This document shows positions 1 through 8,700 of a DNA stretch of 64,000 bases, piece after piece. Within the stretch, counting starts at the first letter, position 1. The number at the start of each line of letters is the position of its first letter. Below the pieces are notes generated by a model that had not been told where the DNA came from, ran no database searches, and worked only from the letters and a program-made list of their open reading frames with translations. A program made the translations under genes and the position numbers. Source of the stretch: Archangium violaceum (lineage in GTDB: Bacteria; Myxococcota; Myxococcia; Myxococcales; Myxococcaceae); contig NZ_CP069338.1 of the NCBI RefSeq assembly GCF_016859125.1, positions 1,302,001 through 1,366,000 on the forward strand, in the 5' to 3' direction.

Positions 1-310
1 GGAGCTCTTCCTCGGCCGCCTGCACCACGCGCCGGTGCCGCAGCCGCATCAGCGAGTTGTTCGCCGCGATGCGGTGAACCCAGGAGCTGAAGGCCGCATC
101 CCCGCGGAAGTCCTTGAGGTGTTGGTAGGCGGACAGGAATGTGTCCTGGGTGATTTCAGCGGCATCCGCTTCGGAGCGGGTCATCCGCAACGCCAGGCCG
201 TACACCTTGTCCCTGTGGGCGTCCACCAATGCCTCGAAGGCGCTGATGTCGCCGGCCTGGGCCCGCGCCACGAGCTGCCGGTCCTCTTCCTTGACGGCCT
301 CGTCGGACAT
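1..310 (-). CDS. ECF-type RNA polymerase sigma factor, C-terminus outside window
   Basis: This is the N-terminal 103 residues of a sigma-70 family ECF factor, reading MSDEAVKEEDRQLVARAQAG at the start. The region-2 signature is clear: FEALVDAHRDKVYGLALRM, then a TQDTFLSAYQHLKDF helix and FSSWVHRIAANNSLMRLRHR, which matches region 2.4 used for -10 recognition. Region 4 lies beyond the window edge. The ATG at 310 is the natural start. The gene sits 33 bp downstream of the DNA glycosylase gene on the same strand, so the two may be co-transcribed. No anti-sigma factor gene is visible on this side; one could lie beyond base 1. Family assignment is secure; the regulon is unknown. Confidence 0.93.
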   Translation of the reverse strand, partial: MSDEAVKEEDRQLVARAQAGDISAFEALVDAHRDKVYGLALRMTRSEADAAEITQDTFLSAYQHLKDFRGDAAFSSWVHRIAANNSLMRLRHRRVVQAAEEEL

Positions 311-343
311 GTGGGCGCACCCTTCCAGTCACGCCGTCCCACG

Positions 344-925
344 TCAAGCACGCTCGCGACGCCTGCTGGACGGGGGACGGCTCACGTGTTGACTGCCTCG
401 AAGCCAGAGCCGGTAGGGCTCCAGGGCCCATGCTCCGGCATAATCCACCCCGATACGCGGCCCGCGCGCCACCTGCGCCTCCGGGAGGGGCGTCCCCGCC
501 TCGAGGTGGAGCCGAGCGCCCTGAAGGTCCTCCCGGTTGTGGGCCAGCGTCAGCCCCAGGGCCCGGCACAGCTTGCCCGGCCCGTCCGTCCGGGCCCCGG
601 CGGGTAGCCCCTCCACCGGCTCCACCGCCCGCACCAGCACCGCCGACGCCACCCCCTCCACGTCCGTCACCACGTTGAAGCAGTGGTACATGCCATAGAT
701 GAGGTAGACGTAGGCCCGCCCCGGCGGCCCGAAGAGCACCTCCGTCCGGGGAGTGCGCCCCTTGGCGGCATGGCAGGCCAGGTCGTGCTCCCCCACGTAG
801 GCCTCCGTCTCCACGATGCGCCCCACGCGCCGCCAACCCCCCTCGTCGACGATGAGGTGGGCACCCAGGAGTTCACGGGCAACGGTGAGCGCGGGGCGCG
901 CATAGAAGGAGACGGGGAGGCGCAC
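344..925 (-). CDS. 3-methyladenine DNA glycosylase (AAG/MPG family)
   Basis: A 193-residue alkyladenine-type glycosylase, the usual length for the bacterial family. It would excise 3-methyladenine and other alkylated purines in base-excision repair. Visible motifs are VETEAYVGEHDLACHA, which contains the catalytic-type Glu of the ETEAY motif, then GPPGRAYVYLIYGMYHC and TDGPGKLCRALG near the C-terminus. The open frame continues far upstream without a suitable ATG. I chose the GTG at 925, which gives VRLPVSFYAR immediately before the conserved LARELLG-type helix. No good Shine-Dalgarno sequence is seen, so the start is tentative. It is divergent from the malQ gene and 33 bp upstream of the ECF sigma gene. 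Confidence 0.92.
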   Translation of the reverse strand: MRLPVSFYARPALTVARELLGAHLIVDEGGWRRVGRIVETEAYVGEHDLACHAAKGRTPRTEVLFGPPGRAYVYLIYGMYHCFNVVTDVEGVASAVLVRAVEPVEGLPAGARTDGPGKLCRALGLTLAHNREDLQGARLHLEAGTPLPEAQVARGPRIGVDYAGAWALEPYRLWLRGSQHVSRPPSSRRRERA

Positions 926-1084
926 GGACGAAGAACGGATGCCGCCGGCCCATTGTGCCGTCAACCCTTGGGGTGGGGCCGGGATGCCCGGAATCCCTCC
1001 GGGATGGCGGGCGGGCACGGCGCGGCACGTCCGGCCGACAGGACAGTTCACAGCGGGGTGCGCGTGGTGCATTGTGCGCGCACC

Positions 1085-2632
1085 ATGGCTTCCACCGGCC
1101 GAATTTCCGGTCTCCTGCTGCCCCTCTTCTCCCTCCGCTCGAGGACCGACTTCGGTATCGGCGACTTCGGCGGGCTCGATGGCCTCTTCCACTGGATGGA
1201 GGCGGCGCGTCAGCGCCTGCTGATGTTGCTGCCGTTGCTTCCCACGGCCCCTGGCGACCCCAGCCCCTACTCCACGCGCTCGGCGTTCGGTCTCAACGCG
1301 CTCTTCATCAACCTGGAGATGCTGCCCGAGTTCCACGCCACCGGCGGCGAGGCGGCGCTCTCCGACGAGGAGAAGCACATGCTGGCCGAGGCGCGCGCGG
1401 CGCCCCGCATCCGCTACGACCTGGTCTTCCGCCTCAAGGGCGCCGCCTTCCGGCGCGCCTTCGAGCACTTCGAGCGCAACGAGTGGCCCAACGGTCCGCG
1501 CGCCCGGGAGTTCCGCGACTGGCGCCAGCAGCAGGGCGAGTGGCTGGAGAGCTACGCGCTCTACACCGCCATCTCCCAGGAGCGGAACCAGACCCCCTGG
1601 TGGGAGTGGCCGGAGCCCCTGCGGGACCGGCACGCCGCGGCCCTGACGGCCGAGACGGAGCGGCTGGAGCGCGAGGTGCGCTACCACGCCTGGCTGCAGT
1701 GGGTGGCCGAGGTGCAGTGGAACGCGGTGCGTGGGCTGGCCAAGGCGCGCGGCGTGCTGCTGTGCGGCGATGAGCCCTTCATCATCGGCCAGGACAGCTC
1801 GGACGTGTGGGCGCACCGGGACGTGCTGCGCCGCGACGCGCGCCTGGGCGTTCCCCCGGATGCCTTCTCCGCCACGGGCCAGGACTGGGGCCTGCCCTAC
1901 TTCGACTTCGCGCAGATGGAGAAGGACGGCTACCGCTGGCTCAAGTCGCGCGCCGCCAAGGCCGCCAGCTACTACGACTTGCGCCGGGTGGACCACGCGG
2001 TGGGCTACTTCCGCCAGTGGATCCGCGACGAGCAGACGCCCACCGGCCGCTTCGTCCCCGACAACGAGGAGGCCTGGAGGCGCTACGGCGAGCTGCACTT
2101 CCGCCTGCTGTCACAGGACGCGGGCATCGTCGCCGAGGACCTGGGCGTGATTCCGCCCTTCGTGCGCACCATCCTCAGGGACCTGGGCCTGCCCGGCTAC
2201 CGGGTGCTGCGCTGGGAGCGGGACGACCACGTCTACCGCAACCCGCATGACTTCCCGGCCGTGTCGCTCGTCACCACCGGCACCCATGACACCGAGCCCG
2301 TGGCCGAGTGGTGGGAGATGGCCTCGGAGGACGAGCGTCAGGCCATCGCGCGCGTCTACCCCGAGTTCCAGAGCATCACCGCCACGCGCGAGTTCTCCCC
2401 GGCCGTCCACCGGGCCACGCTGGCCGCGGCGCTCAACGCGGGCAGCGACCTGTGCGTGCTGCCCTGGCAGGACGTGCTCGGCACCCGCGACCGCATCAAC
2501 CTGCCGGGCTCCATGAGCGACGCCAACTGGTCCTACCGCATCACCCAGAACGTCGAGGATCTCCTCACGCTCGAGGAGACGCGCACGGCCGCCGAGCGGC
2601 TGGGGCTCCTCACCGCCTCGGCCCGTCGCTGA
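1085..2632 (+). CDS. malQ: 4-alpha-glucanotransferase (amylomaltase, GH77)
   Basis: A 515-residue GH77 enzyme that transfers alpha-1,4-glucan chains in maltodextrin and glycogen metabolism in the cytoplasm. The N-terminus has the family hallmark GLLLPLFSLRS...FGIGDFGG, followed by SPYSTRSAFGLNALFI. The catalytic triad motifs are visible in order: RRVDHAVGYFRQW (nucleophile Asp), IVAEDLGVIPP (acid/base Glu) and TTGTHDTEPVAEWW (third Asp). The ATG at 1085 is chosen because upstream in-frame sequence is antisense to the glycosylase gene and not protein-like. A hairpin lies 15 bp after the stop. It appears monocistronic; no glycogen genes are next to it. Confidence 0.95.
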   Translation: MASTGRISGLLLPLFSLRSRTDFGIGDFGGLDGLFHWMEAARQRLLMLLPLLPTAPGDPSPYSTRSAFGLNALFINLEMLPEFHATGGEAALSDEEKHMLAEARAAPRIRYDLVFRLKGAAFRRAFEHFERNEWPNGPRAREFRDWRQQQGEWLESYALYTAISQERNQTPWWEWPEPLRDRHAAALTAETERLEREVRYHAWLQWVAEVQWNAVRGLAKARGVLLCGDEPFIIGQDSSDVWAHRDVLRRDARLGVPPDAFSATGQDWGLPYFDFAQMEKDGYRWLKSRAAKAASYYDLRRVDHAVGYFRQWIRDEQTPTGRFVPDNEEAWRRYGELHFRLLSQDAGIVAEDLGVIPPFVRTILRDLGLPGYRVLRWERDDHVYRNPHDFPAVSLVTTGTHDTEPVAEWWEMASEDERQAIARVYPEFQSITATREFSPAVHRATLAAALNAGSDLCVLPWQDVLGTRDRINLPGSMSDANWSYRITQNVEDLLTLEETRTAAERLGLLTASARR

Positions 2633-2647
2633 GGCTCTCTCCACGGC

Positions 2648-2675
2648 CCGGGCCACTCCCCCGCGGGTGGCCCGG
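2648..2675 (+). terminator. hairpin downstream of malQ
   Basis: A perfect 9-bp stem (CCGGGCCAC with GTGGCCCGG) closes a 10-base loop 15 bp after the malQ stop. There is no T-tract, as is common in very GC-rich genomes, so termination is inferred from position and stability only. Confidence 0.5.
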
Positions 2676-2700
2676 CGCCGCGCCCACCTCCGGGGGACGT

Positions 2701-3096
2701 ATGACGAACCGCCGCCTCATGCCGGTGCTGCTGGTGGGCCTCGGCGCCCTGATGACCGGGTGCGCGGAGACGCCCTCTCCCGAGGAGCGGCTCTGCCAGC
2801 GCTATTGTTACGGGCAGATAGGCGCCGTCCCCACCCAGGGCGCGACGTCGTGCGCGTCATCCGACGACGACTACTGGGATGACTGCGTGCGCACCTGCAC
2901 GCGAGACATCGACGCCATCGCCGAGACCTGCCGCACCGCGCTGGTGCAGGCCTACGGCTGTGGCGCGGACCACAGCTGGTTCTGCGTCCCCAGGGAGGGC
3001 GAGGGGCGGACCCTCACCCAGTTCGACACGTGCCGGGACGCCTGGGACGCCGCCTACTCGTGCGAGAAGAGCGTCTCCGACGGGGGCACGCCCTAG
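2701..3096 (+). CDS. small cysteine-rich lipoprotein, function unknown
   Basis: A 131-residue predicted lipoprotein. The N-terminus MTNRRLMPVLLVGLGALMTG ends in a lipobox (ALMTGC), with acylation expected at the Cys. The mature part is acidic and carries about ten further Cys, including CQRYC, CVRTCTRD and the spaced C-x-W-F-C near DHSWFC, which suggests a disulfide-stabilised periplasmic or surface fold. A purine-rich CGGGGGAC sits just upstream of the ATG. Its stop codon overlaps the stop of the oppositely oriented Cys-containing lipoprotein gene at 3093-3096. I do not recognise a family; it resembles the many lineage-specific Cys-rich lipoproteins of myxobacteria. Confidence 0.8.
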   Translation: MTNRRLMPVLLVGLGALMTGCAETPSPEERLCQRYCYGQIGAVPTQGATSCASSDDDYWDDCVRTCTRDIDAIAETCRTALVQAYGCGADHSWFCVPREGEGRTLTQFDTCRDAWDAAYSCEKSVSDGGTP

Positions 3097-3413
3097 CGCG
3101 GGTCGATGCACTTCACCTGGCCGGGGAAGCCATCGAAGATGGCGCACTCCTGCCCCGCCTTCACGCACTCGAGCTTGTCGCATACGTCCGCGAAGAGGCA
3201 CAGCGCGGGCGAACGGCCGTACTCGAAGAACACCTCCAGGCAGTACTGCCCCTGGTATTCACAGCCGAAGGTGGTGCAGTAATCGAGGCCGATCTCCGGC
3301 TCACCCAGGGTCTCACCCTCCTTGAGCCGAACCGCCTCGTCCTCGCTCACCCCACAGGAGGTGAGCACCACCAGTGCAGCCGCTCCCAGGAGTCCTCTGA
3401 TTCGCCATGGCAT
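3093..3413 (-). CDS. small lipoprotein, function unknown
   Basis: A 106-residue predicted lipoprotein. MPWRIRGLLGAAALVVLTSC gives a clean signal peptide and lipobox (VLTSC). The mature domain has Cys residues in YCTTFGCEYQGQYC and ADVCDKLECVKAGQEC, plausibly paired as disulfides. The gene converges on the preceding lipoprotein gene and shares the four bases CTAG with it, each strand reading TAG as its stop. Both proteins are small, Cys-rich and exported, so they may share a role, but nothing in the sequence proves this. Start at 3413 follows a G-rich stretch on the coding strand. Confidence 0.78.
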   Translation of the reverse strand: MPWRIRGLLGAAALVVLTSCGVSEDEAVRLKEGETLGEPEIGLDYCTTFGCEYQGQYCLEVFFEYGRSPALCLFADVCDKLECVKAGQECAIFDGFPGQVKCIDPR

Positions 3414-3577
3414 ACGGCCCCCACTCTGGGGCAGATGCGCCCGGGATGCACGCCCCGAGCGCCTCCGGCGCGTGCCAGCGGACAGAGTCCGCGCTCCGGC
3501 CGGAGTCGACTGTCCGATGGACGAGCCCCCACACACCTTGCGAGTCAACCGGGCGACTTCCAGGTTATGACCCCACC

Positions 3578-5785
3578 GTGGATGCCGCCTTGCTCCTTCG
3601 CCCGCTCCTTTCCGCCCTGCTCCTCCTCGTCCTCGCGGCCGGGTGCGCCACCACCTCGGGGGCCCAACAGCCGGACCAGCCCAAGGTCGTAGGACTCGAC
3701 ATCAAGGGCACCGACCAGGTCAGCGCCTCCGACATCAAGGAGAAGATCGTCACCAGCAAGACGCCGTGGTGGGAGCCCTTCAACCCCTTCGTCGGGCCGA
3801 ACTACTTCGACCCCAACACGTGGCAGGCGGACCTCCGGCGCATCGTGCGCTTCTACCAGGCCCAGGGCTTCTACGAGGCCCGCATCGAATCCGCGAACGA
3901 GCAGCCCAAGGGGAAGAACGGCATCGCCCTCGAGGTGACGGTGAATGAGGGGCAGCCCACCCAGGTGGCCGCCCTCGACGTGACGGGCCTGGAGGCGCTG
4001 TCCGAGGAGCACCGGCAGAAGGCCCTGGCGGAGCTGCCCCTGGTGGAGGGTGAGGTGTTCCGCGAGGAGGAGTGGGCGGCGACGAAGGAACTGGTGCAGC
4101 AGCGCCTGCGCGAGCTGGGCTACGCCGAGGCGGAGGTGGGCGGCGAGGTGCGGGTGGACCTGGCCACGCATGGGGCGCGGGTGGACCTGCGGGTGCGCGC
4201 GGGCCCGCGCTACCGCTTCGGCAACATCTTCGTGGCCACGGAGGCCAACCCCCAGGTGAACCCGCGGCGAATCATCGAGCAGGCGCAGGGCGCGGTGAAC
4301 AAGGGCGACTGGTACAGCGAGTCGGCGCTGGCCGAGGCCCAGGCGCGCGTCTTCCGCATGGGTGTCTTCGGCGCGGTGAAGGTCAACCGGGGCGCCCCGG
4401 ACCGCGAGGCCCGCACGGTGCCGGTGGTGGTGGACGTGCGCGAGGCCCCCTTCCGCTCCGTCCGCCTGGGTGGAGGCGTGGGCCTGGACGCGGCCCGGCA
4501 GGAAGTGCGCCTGCTGGGCGAGTGGACCCACCGCAACTTCTTCGGCGGCCTGCGCCGGCTCACCGTGGGCGGCCGGGTGGGCTACGCCTTCATCCCCACC
4601 CTCACCGCCGCCTTCGACCAGATCGACACGGATGGGGATGGCCGCGGGGACACGCCCAACCTCAGCACCCCGCACGGGCTCGTCTTCCAGCTCTCCACCC
4701 AGTTCGAGCAGCCGCGCTTCCTCGCGAGAGATCTCCGCCTGCAGGCGTCCCTCACCGGAGAGCGGGGACTCGAGCAGGCGTACAACTTCATCGGCGGGCG
4801 CGCGCGGGGCGGCGTCATCTGGCAGCCCCACCCGGACTTCTCCTTCTCGCCCACCTACAACCTGGAGCTCTACCGGCTGCAGGGCCAACGGGGTCTCCAG
4901 GACCAGACGACCGTGCCCACCCTCGTGCTGGGTTGCCCGGCGGGGGGGGAACAGGACACCTGCAACATCTCGGTGAGCTACCTGGAGCAGACGGCCGAGT
5001 GGGACCGCCGGGACGACCCCATCGCGCCAACCCGCGGCTACTACGCCGGATTGTCGCTGCAGGAGGGCGGCGGGCCGCTCCAGGGAGACTACACCTTCCT
5101 GCGCGTGCTGCCGGATGTGCGGGGATACTTCACGTTCGGCCCGAGGGACGTCATCACGCTCGCGGCGCGGCTGCGGCTGGGCACGCTGCTCACCCCCGTC
5201 GTCACCAACGAGACGGGTGAGCGCATCCGGCAGGAGAGCGCCGTCGTCAACCGCTTCTTCGCGGGTGGCGGAGGCTCCATGCGCGGCTTCAACAGCCGGC
5301 GGCTGTCCCCCATGAACCGCAGCAACCCGAACGCGGAACAGCCGTCGGCTCAGGTGGTCCCCATCGGCGGCAACAGCCTCCTGGAGACCTCCGTGGAGCT
5401 GCGCTTCAAGCTGTTCGGAGGCCTGTCCCTCGCGGCCTTCCACGACTCCGGCCTCGTCGGCGCCGGCCCGCTGAACTTCGGGCCCCGTCAGGACGACGTC
5501 CGCAGGGAGAGCGGCCGCATCTTCGGGGACTACCACTACCAGGCCGTGGGCTTCGGCCTGCGCTACCAGACCATCGTGGGGCCCGTACGGCTGGACCTGG
5601 CCCGGAGGTTGAATATCGGCCGTCCCCTCCCCATCTTCGACCCGGCCACCGGTGAAGCAGGCTCCATCGGCGGCCTGGGTGACTGCTTCGGGCTGGGAGG
5701 GACGGACGTCGAGAACGCAAGGGAATACGCGGGGGCCCCTGAAGGTCTCTGCACGTTCTTCCTGTCGATTGGAGAGGCGTTTTGA
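3578..5785 (+). CDS. tamA: TamA-like Omp85 outer-membrane protein
   Basis: A 735-residue Omp85-superfamily protein. POTRA-type domains occupy roughly residues 35-290 (for example VVGLDIKGTDQVSASDIKEK, then repeated beta-alpha units such as GQPTQVAALDVTGLEALSEE). A C-terminal beta-barrel (surface antigen domain) contains RLGGGVGLDAARQEV, the FFAGGGGSMRGFNSRRLSP lid-loop motif of BamA/TamA proteins, and a last strand ending FFLSIGEAF. It should work with TamB in assembly or lipid/protein transport at the outer membrane. The GTG at 3578 is chosen because it opens a signal sequence, ALLLLVLAAGC. That N-terminus looks like a lipobox, unusual for an Omp85 protein. It overlaps tamB by 4 bases. Confidence 0.9.
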   Translation: MDAALLLRPLLSALLLLVLAAGCATTSGAQQPDQPKVVGLDIKGTDQVSASDIKEKIVTSKTPWWEPFNPFVGPNYFDPNTWQADLRRIVRFYQAQGFYEARIESANEQPKGKNGIALEVTVNEGQPTQVAALDVTGLEALSEEHRQKALAELPLVEGEVFREEEWAATKELVQQRLRELGYAEAEVGGEVRVDLATHGARVDLRVRAGPRYRFGNIFVATEANPQVNPRRIIEQAQGAVNKGDWYSESALAEAQARVFRMGVFGAVKVNRGAPDREARTVPVVVDVREAPFRSVRLGGGVGLDAARQEVRLLGEWTHRNFFGGLRRLTVGGRVGYAFIPTLTAAFDQIDTDGDGRGDTPNLSTPHGLVFQLSTQFEQPRFLARDLRLQASLTGERGLEQAYNFIGGRARGGVIWQPHPDFSFSPTYNLELYRLQGQRGLQDQTTVPTLVLGCPAGGEQDTCNISVSYLEQTAEWDRRDDPIAPTRGYYAGLSLQEGGGPLQGDYTFLRVLPDVRGYFTFGPRDVITLAARLRLGTLLTPVVTNETGERIRQESAVVNRFFAGGGGSMRGFNSRRLSPMNRSNPNAEQPSAQVVPIGGNSLLETSVELRFKLFGGLSLAAFHDSGLVGAGPLNFGPRQDDVRRESGRIFGDYHYQAVGFGLRYQTIVGPVRLDLARRLNIGRPLPIFDPATGEAGSIGGLGDCFGLGGTDVENAREYAGAPEGLCTFFLSIGEAF

Positions 5786-8700
5786 GTGCAACTACCCCAC
5801 CCCGGAAACACTGGGGCCGCTGGCTCCTGTGGGGACTGCTCGGGCTCCTCGGGCTGGTGCTGGTGCTCGTGGCCGGCGCGCTCCTCTACGTGACGGGACC
5901 GGCCGGTGAGGCCCGCATCCGGGCCCTGGTCGTCGAACAGGCGAACAAGCAGCTCTCCGGCCGCGTGGAGATTGGCGGACTGGATATCGGCCTGCTCTCC
6001 GCCGACCTCACCGACGTGAAGCTGTACGACCCCGAGGGCGAGCTGGTGGCGGCGGTGGACCGGGTGGAGACACGGGTGGCGCTCGCCCCGCTGCTGCGCA
6101 AGCACATCGTGCTGAGCGCCGCGCGCGTGGAGCAGCCCCACCTCTACCTCCACCAGGACGAGCGCGGCCTCAACCTCTCGCGCGCCATCGAGCCACGGGA
6201 GCCCAAGCCGGAGGAGCCTCCCAACCAGGCCCGCGGCACCCTGCGCTTCACCCTCGAGGACTTCCAGCTCGTGGATGGCTCCGTCGACTACGTGGCGGAG
6301 GCGGCCGAGGGCAACCGCGAGCTGCGCCTGGACGACCTCGATGCCACGGGCACGGCCTCCTGGACCGCGGCCACCGAGGGACTCGACGCGAAGCTCGACG
6401 CCACCGCCAGCCTCGCACGGCCCCTCGCGGGCCCGGTCCGCCTGTCGCTGAAGGCCGGGGGCGAGGAAGGCAAGCTCGACGCCGATGTGGACCTCGACGC
6501 CCCGGGGCTCGTCCTGCGAGCGAGCGGTGGGCTCGAGGGCGAGAACCAGGCCCGCGCCGAGGTGAAGCAGCTCACCCTCGGCCCCGAGCTGGCACGCGCC
6601 TTCCTCCCTTCCTACCCGGTGGCCGCGCCCGTCACGCTCTCGGGCACCCTGCTCCAGGCCGGAGACACCGTGAAGGTGGACCTGGACGGACGGGCCGCGG
6701 GTGGCACCGCCGAGGTGGAGGGCTCCTTTGACACGGCGCGACTGCGCACGGATGGCCTCACCGCGCGTGTGCGCGAGTTGGACCTGGCGAAGCTGCTGGG
6801 CGGTGGACCGAGCACCGTGCTCGCGGCGGACCTGCGCGTGCGCGGCGGCGGCAAGAGCCTGGAGACGCTCGATGGCACCGTGGACCTCACCGTGCCGCCC
6901 TCCAGCATCGACGGCCAGCCCCTCGGACCGATGGAGCTGCACGCGAGCGCGAAGGATGGCCGCTTCGAGCTCTCCCAGCTCCAGGCCCAGGCCCCGGGCG
7001 TCAGCCTCACCGCGCGCGGCGCGGGCACCGAGGAGGACGTGCGGCTCACGGGCCGGCTCGTGGCCTCCAACCTGGGCAACTTCGCCAACACCGTGGGCCG
7101 GCTGGGCAGCGGCGAGCCCCTGCCCCTCTCGGGCCACGGCGCCCTGGACTTCACCGTGTCCGGCCCCGCCCGCCATCCCTCCGTCTCCCTCTCGGGCGGC
7201 TTCGAGGCACTCGCCTGGGCGGACACCTCCGTGCAGGGGCTCACGCTCGACGCCCGCGTGCCGGACGCCACCCAGCCCCTCACCGCGGATGCCACGCTGA
7301 AGGCCACGAAGCTGAGCGCCGGGGGCCGCACCTTCGAGGACCTGAACGCCTCGCTCATCACCCAGGGCCGGGCCCTCGAGGCCACCGTCCGCACCGGAGG
7401 CGCGACGCAGCTCCTCGTGTCGCTGCGCGGCACCGTGGACAAGGACAACCAGGGCCTGGGGCTCGACACCCTCACCCTGCGCTACCCCGAGGCCGGCTGG
7501 ACGCTCCAGCAGCCCACGCACGTGGGCTGGGGCAACGGCCGCGTGGAGGTGGCGCCCCTCTCGCTCTCCTCCGGCACGCAGGCGCTGTCGCTCTCCCTGA
7601 CGAAGCGGGGCGAGCGGCTCGACGCGCGCACCGAGCTGCGCGCCTTCGACCTCGGGCGGCTGCCCAAGGCCTTCCTGCCGCCCGACCTCGACGTCGCGGG
7701 CCAGCTCTCCGGCCACCTGGAGGTGAGCGGACTCATGTCCCGGCCGGACGCCCACATGGACCTCTCCCTGCGGGGTGGCCGCTACCAGCAGTACTCGGAC
7801 CTGGCCTTCGACCTGAAGGGCCGCTACGTGCGAGACCGCGCCACCGGCACCTTCACCGCCGACGCGCCCGCCGGCCACGTCTCCGCCAACTTCGACATGC
7901 CGGTGCAGGGGCTGATGAAGCGCCGCCGCGAGCCCGTGAGCCTGGAGCTGACCGTGGACCGCGTGGACATCGGCCCCGCGCTGCGCATGGCCGGTCAACC
8001 GGAGTCCGCCACCGGCATCCTCTCCGGCTCCCTCACGATGAAGGGGCAGGCGAATGATCCCCGCATGGAGCTCGTGCTGAAGGGCGATGAGCTGCGCTAC
8101 TGGGGACCCACGCCCCGGCAGCCACCGCCCGTGGTGATCGCCCCCGGCGCGCTCCCGCCCGAGCTGAACGGGGAGCCGATCGGCTTCGAGCTCACCGCCC
8201 GCACCGACGACCAGGACGGCACGCTCAGCGCGACCCTGGACCTGAAGGGCATCGGCTCGAAGGCCACCGCCTCGCTCGAGACGCCCTTCACCCTGGGCCG
8301 GTTGCTGGAGAACCCTCCCACCGCGGCCCAGGCGCTGGAGACGCCCATGCGGCAGCTGCGCGCCGAGGTGCTCGATGCGCCGCTCGGCCTGCTGTCACGA
8401 TTCGGGCTGGCGGACCGGGCGGGCGGCTCGGTGTCGATGACGGCCCACCTCACCGGCCCGCTGCTGGCGCCCGTGGGCGAGGTGAAGGTGGAGGCCCGGC
8501 GGGCGACGATGAACGGCCTCCAGCCCCTCGATGGCAACCTCGCGCTGCGCACGGATGACGCCTCCGTGAAGCTCCAGCTCGTCGCGCGACGCGAGGACAT
8601 GCTGCTCGCGCAGGTGGACGCCAATGTCGAGGCCCCCATCGCCTCGCTGCAGGACCAGGAGATCGTGGGCCGGGTGCCCTTCACGCTGGCGATCCGTGCC

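Noticed and set aside
5563-7998. Long minus-strand open frame (about 800 codons) inside tamB
   Set aside because: It is antisense to the conserved TamB gene, rich in His/Arg/Glu runs typical of a GC-rich shadow frame, and has no family motif or ribosome binding site.
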